Assembly (NCBI GenBank): GCA_944393755.1
Contig: CALYBF010000064.1
Coordinates: 1-7,747 of the forward strand
Source of the DNA: an uncultured Clostridia bacterium
Lineage (GTDB): Bacteria; Bacillota; Clostridia; TANB77; CAG-508
Direction: 5' to 3'
DNA length: 7,747 nt
Every line of letters starts with the position of its first letter. The first letter of the stretch is position 1. This document shows positions 1 to 7,285 of the stretch, piece after piece. The position numbers were made by a program, and so were the translations under genes. Below the pieces are notes generated by a model. That model searched no databases and was not told where the DNA came from. It saw nothing but the letters and a program-made list of their open reading frames with translations.

Positions 1-76
1 CCTTGTCCATTTGCTTGTGTTCTATTTTGTCCTTGTCCATTTGCTTGTGTTCTATTTTGTCCTTGTCCATTTGCTT
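1..76 (-). repeat. 30-bp tandem repeat coding a Gln/Asn/Gly-rich 10-residue unit in the copy B tail
   Basis: Two exact 30-bp units (1-30 and 31-60) and a 16-base partial unit (61-76) are visible, and the array runs off the left edge. Because the unit is a multiple of three, it codes a repeating QNRTQANGQG in the C-terminal tail of copy B. Exact identity between units indicates recent expansion or contraction. Copy A has nothing equivalent in its tail. A flexible hydrophilic linker is the likely structural consequence. Confidence 0.9.
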
Positions 77-1663
77 CTGCAAGTCTTAAATTTCCTGATG
101 CTGGCAGTTCATCATCATCACCCTTCATTAATTCTTCAATTGAAACTTTTTTATCTGACTCAGGCTTTCTATTTATTTCTGCTAATCTCGTTTTTGAATT
201 GTTACTTTCACTACTTACTTCATTATTATTAGAACTATTGTTTCTTTTTGAAACGCTTCCTATTCTTTTCATACTATTTATTGCACTCATTGCCATAGTT
301 CCGCCAACAACTCCACCAACTATACTTCCTGCTTCTGGTGCTTTTTGATCAAATCCAAAGAATCTACGTAGTAATTTCTCTGCTGGTATTAAGAATCCTA
401 ATGCTACTAATGTATAAATCATATTGCTAGATGCTAGGTCCATTGCTGAACCTATAAGCATTGTATATAATAATAAATGAAATGGTTGTAATAATAAATT
501 ATATACATATTCTTTTAGCCACATATTAAACGCTTGTGCTTGTCCGTCTGATATTTTATCTATTGGATATGTTAATGCTACTAATGGGGCTATCATTGTT
601 AAAAATGCCATATATATTACCCTTTTTAAGTAGATAACCAAAAACATTACTGTATATATGACTAATACTGCAAATACAATGGTATAACCTATATTATTGA
701 ATGTAAATTGTCCTCCACTAGAAACATTGGCTTGTGCCATTAATCTAGCATATCCCATAAAGTTTGTATAATATGTGTTGCCGTCAAAGTCAACTCCTGC
801 CTGTTCTTTAATTTTTTGAACATTTTCATCAGAAAAAGTAAATCCTATATATCCATTTTCTTTAGCTAGTGCATACGTTATATATTCCGTAGCAGTTAAA
901 GCAAAAGCCATTATATAGTGCATAAAAACTACTAATATTACTGCAATTAACCAATCTTTTATATGTTCTTTATATTTTGCTTTTTCCTCTGCAGCTGAAC
1001 TTATCACTATTCTGATACCTATGTATAATAACACAATCATTAATCCAACTAATACTAGATTTCGCAAAGCTACATACCATTTAGCAATTTGAGGACTCAA
1101 AACTTTTGCCGTGTCTAAACCACCGGGTATTACTGGTTGGAAGAACGCCACCAAGCTGGTTATTGTTAGTATCTATAAAATTCACATTTAACGCTGGAAT
1201 AACTCCTGCAAATATTTCAAATGGTGATATTGAATATATTGGTAAATAGAAATTTTTGTCTCCAAACAAATCTTCCATAGCCCCTACAGTTACATTTCCC
1301 ATAGCAAAACCAGCAAGTGCTCCTAGTGGGCCGAAACCAGATCCTAATATAAATCCAGCAATTCCTCCTGCATTTACATTAATCTCCCAACCAAAAATTT
1401 CAAATGAAAATTCGCCTTGATCAACGTCTATATAGACACTAGAAGTATCCATATCTAGTAAAGTAGACTGTATTAACCAAATAATACCTTCTCCCAATCC
1501 TGTAATCAATCCCATTAATGGTTCTAATAAAACTCCAAATGGAGCTTCTTCATCCTCGGCTGCATAAACTGGTATGCAAGGATATATCCAATTAAATAAA
1601 ATTATAAAAATTATTGCTATAATAATCTTATGTACAGTTCCGCTTTTTTGTAAAACTATTCAT
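1..1663 (-). CDS. VirB6/TrbL-like polytopic conjugation channel protein, copy B (3' end beyond window; two +1 frame breaks)
   Basis: This is a tandem paralogue of copy A, starting 33 bases after that gene's stop. The ATG at 1663 has AAAGGAG at 1676-1670 with a 6-base spacer. The frame must shift +1 inside codons 1-11 and again between 1172 and 1084. After each shift the protein aligns with copy A: signal peptide ending IPVYAAED, then YLPIYSISPFEIF, then SPQIAKWYVALRN, then the shared membrane core and LLRRFFGF. With one base skipped at CGG 1642 and one at CGG 1125, the frame stays open to base 1, giving at least 553 residues. No ATG exists in the signal-peptide frame before 1515, and starting there would delete the signal peptide. 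After the core, the Asn/Ser-rich tail reaches SIEELMKGDDDEL and then the repeat NGQGQNRTQA. It is either a gene expressed by recoding or a decaying copy; the intact remainder (about 370 codons with no other lesion) favours a working gene. Confidence 0.75.
532..632. repeat. Near-identical direct repeat block in copy B (partner 3008-3108)
   Basis: This is the partner of the block in copy A, in the same orientation, 2,476 bp away. Two mismatches lie in 101 bp. Shorter identical blocks also link the genes near 951-992 (with about 3451-3492) and 1070-1094 (with 3570-3594), giving a patchy pattern typical of recombination between tandem paralogues. Confidence 0.85.
1123..1125 (-). promoter_or_regulatory. 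Candidate +1 frameshift site: internal CGG in copy B
   Basis: The upstream frame reads AAT ACC CGG TGG and meets TAA at 1083-1081. Skipping one C gives ACC GGT GGT TTA GAC and continues as DTAKVLSPQIAKWYV, which aligns with copy A. The +1 frame is closed by TAG at 1175-1173, so the shift lies between 1172 and 1084. CGG at 1125 is the only CGG in the upstream frame in that interval. Confidence 0.5.
1628..1663 (-). other. 11-codon leader frame at the start of copy B
   Basis: The ATG at 1663 reads MNSFTKKRNCT and stops at TAA (1630-1628). It has the same length as the copy A leader and shares the ending Lys-Lys/Arg-Arg-Asn/Ser-Cys-Thr-stop. The base run TGTACATAA is identical in both. In copy B no ATG follows in the signal-peptide frame for over 100 bases, so simple reinitiation as in copy A would need a non-standard start. 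Confidence 0.7.
1640..1642 (-). promoter_or_regulatory. Candidate +1 frameshift site: CGG in the copy B leader
   Basis: The leader frame reads AAA AAG CGG AAC. Skipping the C gives GGA ACT GTA CAT and leads into an uninterrupted signal-peptide frame. A run of six A residues immediately upstream is a second possible slip point, since loss of one A would also restore the frame. Confidence 0.5.
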
Positions 1664-1695
1664 ACTAATCTCCTTTAAGTTTTATATTTTTAATA

Positions 1696-4150
1696 CTATG
1701 TAAAGTTACCACTAATATTGTATTTTCTTATATCGTTTTCCATTCTCCTTATTGTTTCTTCATCTATTTCATTACCTCTTAATCTATCTGAAAGATTTTG
1801 TAAGTCTTCTTCCGTATTTATTGAAGACGCTGCTTTTGTTGTTGCTATATCCTCATTTGTAATAGCTTCATCCAATCCTTTATCTTTTATTCTCTTCATA
1901 ATTGCTTCATCATTTGTTATTCCATATTCTCTGAATTGTTTTGCCTTTTCCATAGCTTTTTTATAATCTTTTCCAAATTCATCTTTATACATTCGTTGTA
2001 CTTCTTTTGATTTTTCCCACTCTCTATCTGCCCTTTTGTTTTGTAACTTTTCTCTTTCTTCTTTTGTATATCTTCTTGCTTCATACTGGTCTCTAATTCC
2101 TGAAGGTAATGCTTTTGCTCCAGATGTTACATTACCAGCTATATTAGATACTCCTTCTCCTACACTTGCTCCTACTCCTGCTCCTGCTACTCCATATTTT
2201 GCTATGTTTGACCAATCACCTGTTGCTATCCCTGCTGCTACCCCTGCTGTTCCTAATGTTATTCCCAATCCTGCTTTTGTCATTGCTCTTGGCAATTTTC
2301 TTCCTACTTTAGCCGTATAATGGCTTGCTGTTCCTGCAGCTGATTTTATGGCTTTAGCTCCTTTTATTACTTTATCCTTCGCTTTTTTGCCTCTTTCTGT
2401 TTTTGGCTCTTCCCACCTTTTTTGAATTCCTTCCCTTTTTTCATTTGCAAACCTTACTGGTGGTAAGTTGCTAGCCCAATCTTTTATTCCTTGCCTTGTT
2501 GTATTTTCTTGAGAATCTTTTTTATTATTTCTTTCTTTATCTTTTTCGTTATTTTCTTTTTTCGTATCTGTCTTTCTTATATCTTTTTCTTCTACTTTTT
2601 TACTTCCATTTTTCATTAATTCTTCGATTGACATTTTTTTATCTGCCTCTGCTTTTCTTTTAGTTAATCTCACCTTAGTATTACTTTTAGATTCTGAAGT
2701 TTCATTACTCTTTCCGTTTCTTTTTTTGCCTAAAGAACCTATTCTTCCCATTCCATTTATGGCGTTCATAAGCATAGCTCCTCCGACAACTCCGCCCGTA
2801 ATACTTCCTGCTATATCTGATTTTTCAAAGCCAAAGAACCTACGTAATAATTGTTCTGCTGGCATTAAGAAACCTAATGCAACTATAGCATATACCATAT
2901 TGCTTGAAGCTAAATCCATTACTGAACCTACCAGCATTGTATATAAAATTAAGTGAAAAGGCTGTAATAATAAATTATATATATATTCTCTTAGCCACAT
3001 TCCAAATGCTTGTGCTTGTCCGTCTGATATTTTATCTATTGGATATGTTAATGCTACTAATGGAGCTATCATTGTTAAAAATGCCATATATACTACCCTT
3101 TTTAAGTATATAATTAAAAACATTACTGTATATACAACTAAAACCAAATATACCAATGTATATCCTATATAATTCCAAGTAAAAGTTGTATTTCCATCTT
3201 TATCTCTTGAATTAGCTTGTTGCTCTAATCTTGCATATCCCATTAAGTTTGTATAATAATAATATTTTCCGTTACTATCTGCTTGAATATCAATATCTGT
3301 TGCTCTTTCTATTGCTTTAACATTATCTTCTGAAAATTCAAAACCCAATAACTGATTGCTACCACTAATCGCACTTACTATATAATCTGTTGCTGTAAGG
3401 GCAAAAGACATTATATAGTGCATAAATAAAACTAATAGAATTGCAGTAATCCAATCTTTTATATGTTCTTTATATTTTGCTTTGTCATCTGCTGTTGAAC
3501 TAATAACTATTCTAATACCTATATATAATAAAACTATCATTAATCCAACTAACACGAAATTTCTTAATGCTACATACCATTTAGCAATTTGAGGTCCTAA
3601 TATTTCTGCTGAATTATATATTTTTCCATCTTCATCTAAACTTTCCGTTAATTTAGTATTAGGATTAATAAAATTTATATCTAATGCTGGAACTTGATTA
3701 GAAAAAATTTCTTGAGGCGATATTTTATATATTGGTAAATAGTAATTATCTAAACTAAGATCATCAATAGTACTTCTTATAACTGCTTGGCTTACTGCTG
3801 CTGTATTTGTAATCACAGACGTTCCTAACACCATAGATATTGCTTTGCCTACACCGCTCCTACCTATGTCTCCTATAAATTCCCACACTCCACTAATACC
3901 GTCGACATCTATAAATATTGCTGATGTACTCATTCCCAATATTTGGGATTGTATTAGCCAAACCACTCCTTCTCCTAATCCTGAAATTAACCCAAGTAAT
4001 GGTTCCATTAATATTCCACCCGGTGCTTCTTCAGAAGTGTCTTCAGCTGCATAAATAGGTATATATGAACATATGAAATTAAATAATATAACAAAGACTA
4101 TTGCCATTATAATTTTATGTACAACTCCGTCTTTTATTAAGGTCTTTCAT
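1696..4150 (-). CDS. VirB6/TrbL-like polytopic conjugation channel protein, copy A (start probably needs a +1 frameshift at 4129)
   Basis: The long open frame runs from an ATG at 4107 to TAG at 1696 (803 residues; numbering below from that Met). It begins with a signal peptide (about 1-21, ending IPIYAAED) and an extracytoplasmic region to about 175. Hydrophobic segments follow at roughly 183-202, 219-240, 313-337, 338-356, 377-400 and 404-420, then a highly charged tail (455-803). The tail holds a Gly/Ala-rich hydrophobic stretch at about 612-665 and coiled-coil-like Lys/Glu segments after it. The topology and place after VirB4 fit the VirB6/TrbL group, inner-membrane channel subunits of conjugation machines. 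Translation more likely begins at the ATG at 4150, 5 bases after the VirB4 stop and served by AAGGAG at 4166-4161. Skipping one base at the CGG (4129) gives MKDLNKR-GVVHKII before Met-4107, a better basic signal-peptide start and a 817-residue product. Function assignment is by family and context. Confidence 0.85.
3008..3108. repeat. Near-identical direct repeat block in copy A (partner 532-632)
   Basis: This 101-bp block differs from 532-632 at only two bases, by direct comparison. It codes the membrane-core segment from the loop TYPIDKISDGQAQ back through VYMAFLTMIAPLVAL. The flanking sequence of the two genes is clearly more diverged, including at synonymous positions. Confidence 0.85.
4115..4150 (-). 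other. 11-codon leader frame at the start of copy A
   Basis: The ATG at 4150 follows the VirB4 stop by 5 bases and has AAGGAG 10 bases upstream. It reads MKDLNKRRSCT and stops at TAA (4117-4115), 7 bases before the in-frame ATG at 4107 of the long protein. A matching leader precedes copy B. It could be the real start of the VirB6-like protein, joined by +1 frameshifting, or a separate leader peptide that couples translation to the ATG at 4107. Confidence 0.7.
4127..4129 (-). promoter_or_regulatory. Candidate +1 frameshift site: CGG in the copy A leader
   Basis: The leader frame reads AAA AGA CGG AGT. Skipping the C gives GGA GTT GTA CAT, the frame of the signal peptide and the rest of the channel protein. 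CGG is the eighth leader codon, four codons before the leader stop. The shift position is inferred; only the interval 4150-4115 is fixed by the stops. Confidence 0.5.
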
Positions 4151-4155
4151 ATTAG

Positions 4156-6132
4156 TTAGACTCCTTGTCTTCTCTTTCTCATTTCTACTAATTTATTTAA
4201 GTTTGTTTCAACAAATTCAAATTCTTTTTGTGTTGGAGTAATTTGAATTATTGCTGATTCAGAACCAACTTTTAATAAACCTTCTCCTTTAAAGCAAGTG
4301 ATTAAAAAGTTTGCTTCACCTTCGCTTAATTTAAATACTTCTTTTAAGTATTCAATTTCTGATTTATCTTGTGCTAAAAATAGTTTTGTATCTGATGATG
4401 TTAAAACGGCTTGTGCTTCTGGTTTCTCATAAAAGTCTTGGAATCTTTGTGAAATTATTGCTAAGGAAACATTTCTTTTTCTGGCACGTCTAGCCATAGT
4501 ATTTAAGAAATCTACTGCCTCTGGATATGGTAATAACATCCAAGCCTCATCAACAAGTACTCTCTTTTTATTAGCTTTCTTTCTATCTTCACTATTTTTC
4601 TTAACATATTTTTCCCAAATCCAAGAAAGTAAAATTTGTTGTGCAAGTGGTCTTGCAAATCTTTCTTCCAATTGAGAAATATCAAGATTTATAAATGGTG
4701 CTCCTTCTAACAATTCAAATGTTGATTGTCCATCGAAGTATGCCATTTGTCCGTCATATTCTCTGATATATTGTTTCATAACTTTTAGTAAATAACTATA
4801 ATGGAAACTATAATCAGGATTCTTGTTTTCTTGAGCTTTTATTAATATTCTCTTATACCAACTTCCAATTGTTGGCATTTCTTTTTTCTGTCTATATAGC
4901 CTATCATAATTATTTATATTAGAACTTCCTATATATAAACTATCAGGATTGCTAGTTATTCCTAATGCTGCATACTCTTCCGCAACTGATTCTGCTATAA
5001 TTTGTTTTGTAAGTTCGTTTACGTCTGTACTTCTTGTACTACCTCTTGCCATTGTAAGTAAAGCTTGTGTTACGTCTTCTACTTTGTTTTCAATATTTAC
5101 TACTATTCTTTCTCTTCCTGTTATTTCATCTTTTACATTTTCAGTTTCAACATCAAATAAGTTTATAATTGTTTTTGAGTTTGGGCTTAATACAACATTT
5201 ATTCCACCTAAACTTTCCGCAACAATTGAATATTCACCTTCCGCATCTAGCGCTAAACTTTCAATTCCCATAAGCACTGAAGACCTTGAAATTAAAGTTT
5301 TCATAGTAACAGATTTACCCGCACCAGATTTAGCAAATATAACCATATTATAATTTGTTAAAGATGGGTGGAAATTATCAAAAAGTATAGGTGTTCCTGT
5401 TTGTCTGTTGAAACCTATTGGAACTCCTGTTGAGTGTCCAACTTCAGATGTAGTAAAAGGAAATACCGTTCCCATTGATCTTCTATCAAATGTATGTACT
5501 TTGTTAATTTTATTATCCATAAGTGGCAAATTACTTTGGAAAGCATCTTCTTGTATAGCCCAAGCACTTTTAACTTCTACTAAGCTTTTTGACATCTCTG
5601 TTGCTAATAATTTAGTATTTTTTTCTAATTCATCCAAGTTATATGCAAAAAGTGTTGCTACTACAGAAGCTTCAAATAATTTGTTATATCCTGCAGAAAT
5701 TTCATCTCTTAATTGCTCTGCTTCTAATCTTTTTTGTGCTAAGTTACTTTCTCTATTTATATTACCTTTATCTGCCGCAACAATTCTTTCTGTTTCTAGT
5801 TCATTAATAACTCTATTTAATTCGTTTTGTGATCTAGACTCTGGTATTGGGTTTATATATACAGAAGTATTTATATCTCCAAATAAATACATATCTCTAA
5901 ATAATTCAGGGAAAGTACACATTCTTGGTAATGTTGATACAAAGAAACTTCTTGCATATCTTTTCATATTTGATATTATTTCTAATCTGTCTACATTTGA
6001 AACATCTATTCCAGATGGCGCTATAATTTCTTTTATTGTAGTTCTTCTAAACAAACTACTCATTTGTTCTTTGTGTTGTTTTCCTTGAGCTTCTAGTTCT
6101 TGTTGTTGTCTTTTGCTCTTCCTCATTTTCAT
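4156..6132 (-). CDS. VirB4/TraE-type conjugal transfer ATPase
   Basis: This is the ATPase that powers assembly and substrate transfer in conjugative type IV secretion, acting at the cytoplasmic face of the membrane. Numbering from the upstream ATG at 6153 (665 residues), a VirB4-like middle domain (about 31-215, from MSSLFRRTTI) precedes the motor domain. Walker A is AKSGAGKS (274-281), with the catalytic Lys at 280. Walker B is RVLVDEAWMLL (531-541), with Asp535-Glu536. SQRFQDF at 568-574 matches the downstream glutamine motif of this family. I prefer the start at 6132 (residue 8, leaving 658 residues), because GGAGG at 6142-6138 lies only 2 bases before the ATG at 6135 but 5 bases before 6132; the ATG at 6126 is also possible. 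The N-terminal domain usual in VirB4 is supplied by the preceding TraC-like gene. The binding site of the next gene lies inside its last codons. Confidence 0.95.
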   Translation of the reverse strand: MKMRKSKRQQQELEAQGKQHKEQMSSLFRRTTIKEIIAPSGIDVSNVDRLEIISNMKRYARSFFVSTLPRMCTFPELFRDMYLFGDINTSVYINPIPESRSQNELNRVINELETERIVAADKGNINRESNLAQKRLEAEQLRDEISAGYNKLFEASVVATLFAYNLDELEKNTKLLATEMSKSLVEVKSAWAIQEDAFQSNLPLMDNKINKVHTFDRRSMGTVFPFTTSEVGHSTGVPIGFNRQTGTPILFDNFHPSLTNYNMVIFAKSGAGKSVTMKTLISRSSVLMGIESLALDAEGEYSIVAESLGGINVVLSPNSKTIINLFDVETENVKDEITGRERIVVNIENKVEDVTQALLTMARGSTRSTDVNELTKQIIAESVAEEYAALGITSNPDSLYIGSSNINNYDRLYRQKKEMPTIGSWYKRILIKAQENKNPDYSFHYSYLLKVMKQYIREYDGQMAYFDGQSTFELLEGAPFINLDISQLEERFARPLAQQILLSWIWEKYVKKNSEDRKKANKKRVLVDEAWMLLPYPEAVDFLNTMARRARKRNVSLAIISQRFQDFYEKPEAQAVLTSSDTKLFLAQDKSEIEYLKEVFKLSEGEANFLITCFKGEGLLKVGSESAIIQITPTQKEFEFVETNLNKLVEMRKRRQGV

Positions 6133-7285
6133 CATTACCTCCTTCTTTAGCATTTTCGCTTAAAATTCCATCAACAACTTCATCTCCTAAGTATTCTCTG
6201 TTTTCATTTAAAATTAAGTCTGCCATTTCATTTGCTAGCTGTTCTATAGAATTTTCTTTTTCTTCTACTTTGGCTCTATACTTACTTCTGAATTTTTCAA
6301 CTCTTTCTGTAACTTTGTTCATTGCTTTGTTTTGTATTTCTTTATCTATTTCTTTCATTCTTTTTTCCATTACATCTGGCGCCGTACTATATAACGAGTC
6401 TACATTCGCATTTAATGCTTTCTTTAAATCAAATGTCTCTGATTCATCTCTATTATAGGCAACATATAATAGTTCAGCTAATTCTACAGAATTTAAGATT
6501 TTACCATTAACACTGCAAGCTGATAATGTTCTTATTATTGATTGTGCTCTCGTATATAATTCTGAAAAAGCCATTGATTGTAATTCTTCTTTAGCAAATT
6601 CTCCTGTTCCACTTTCTGTTGGTGAGTATGCAATTATTACATAATATTTTTTATTTAAAATACTTTTATTTAAGCTCATTTTTTCGGTATCGTCAATAAT
6701 ATCTTTTCCATATTCATATAAATTTCTTGTTTTAGTAACTTCATAAAATGCTTTATTTAATTCTTGACGTGAAAAATTATCAGAATCGACCATTTCTTGA
6801 TATTGTTGTGTTTTTGCAAATAAATCTGATTCAATTTGAGTTAGTCTCTTTTTGTACGCATCAATACTCTTTTCCAAATTAACTGTCCTTGTCTGTACAT
6901 ATATTTGTATTGGAAATCTTAACGTGTTTAAGAATTGCACAAATCCCTCTTCTACGCCTGTTTTTTCGATTCCTGCCATTAGATCATAATTTATTCCGGC
7001 ACATTCTATAGCCATTACATATCTTTTTCCGTTATGCTGTATAACCATATTATCTTCTATTTTATCAAAATCCATAAAATCAAATATTGATTTTCTCATA
7101 CCTAAATTTGCGTTTGTTGTTTTCTCCTTATTGGTTTCAACCTTTGTTTTTGGATTATTTCTTTCTTCTACTTTTTTGTCTTTTCTTTTTAACACAAAAT
7201 AAACCACACATAAAACTAATAATATAACAAATGCACATATTAAAACTAAAATTAACATTTGTGTTGTTTGATCAATACTACTCAT
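6056..7285 (-). CDS. Membrane-anchored TraC-like protein (resembles the N-terminal domain of VirB4/TraC ATPases, no ATPase domain)
   Basis: The product has 409 residues. One N-terminal transmembrane helix (about 10-32) is followed by a charged linker (33-65). A globular region (about 66-300) then carries the stretch NGKRYVMAIECAGINYDL and, near 117-132, FLNTLRFPIQIYVQTR. These resemble the N-terminal domain of VirB4/TraC transfer ATPases, in which a small beta domain precedes a segment ending in PIQIYVQ-type sequence. Residues about 135-165 and 305-360 are lysine/glutamate-rich and probably coiled coil. The tail (380-409) is acidic, then Thr/Arg-rich. No Walker motifs are present, so it probably docks the separate ATPase encoded next to the membrane. 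The start is supported by AAAGGAGG at 7302-7295, 9 bases before the ATG. The 3' end overlaps the ATPase gene by about 77-98 bp. Membership of the TraC-like group is likely; the docking role is inference. Confidence 0.8.
   Translation of the reverse strand: MSSIDQTTQMLILVLICAFVILLVLCVVYFVLKRKDKKVEERNNPKTKVETNKEKTTNANLGMRKSIFDFMDFDKIEDNMVIQHNGKRYVMAIECAGINYDLMAGIEKTGVEEGFVQFLNTLRFPIQIYVQTRTVNLEKSIDAYKKRLTQIESDLFAKTQQYQEMVDSDNFSRQELNKAFYEVTKTRNLYEYGKDIIDDTEKMSLNKSILNKKYYVIIAYSPTESGTGEFAKEELQSMAFSELYTRAQSIIRTLSACSVNGKILNSVELAELLYVAYNRDESETFDLKKALNANVDSLYSTAPDVMEKRMKEIDKEIQNKAMNKVTERVEKFRSKYRAKVEEKENSIEQLANEMADLILNENREYLGDEVVDGILSENAKEGGNDENEEEQKTTTRTRSSRKTTQRTNE
6138..6144 (-). promoter_or_regulatory. 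Ribosome binding site that decides the VirB4 start
   Basis: AAGGAGG lies within the acidic tail codons of the TraC-like gene, 5 bases before the ATG at 6132. It also lies inside the reading frame of the longer start at 6153, which makes that longer start unlikely. Confidence 0.7.

Noticed and set aside
11..232. Plus-strand open frame of 73 codons
   Set aside because: It is the antisense shadow of the 30-bp tandem repeat and copy B tail; its Leu/Val/Phe-rich composition is a by-product.
1081..1515. Stand-alone 144-residue protein starting at ATG 1515
   Set aside because: The aligned protein extends upstream in the same frame into a signal peptide, and the last 19 or so residues are out-of-frame reading after the +1 break. 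It is a fragment of copy B.
1641..1650. Six-A run in the copy B leader as a -1 slippery sequence (A AAA AAG)
   Set aside because: A -1 shift there runs into a TAG within about 10 codons and does not reach the channel frame. Only a +1 (or -2) change does, although loss of one A by transcript slippage cannot be excluded.
5408..6088. Plus-strand open frame of 226 codons, with another at 4949-5353
   Set aside because: Both lie antisense to the VirB4 ATPase, lack convincing binding sites and match no family. They arise because stop triplets are scarce opposite this codon usage.
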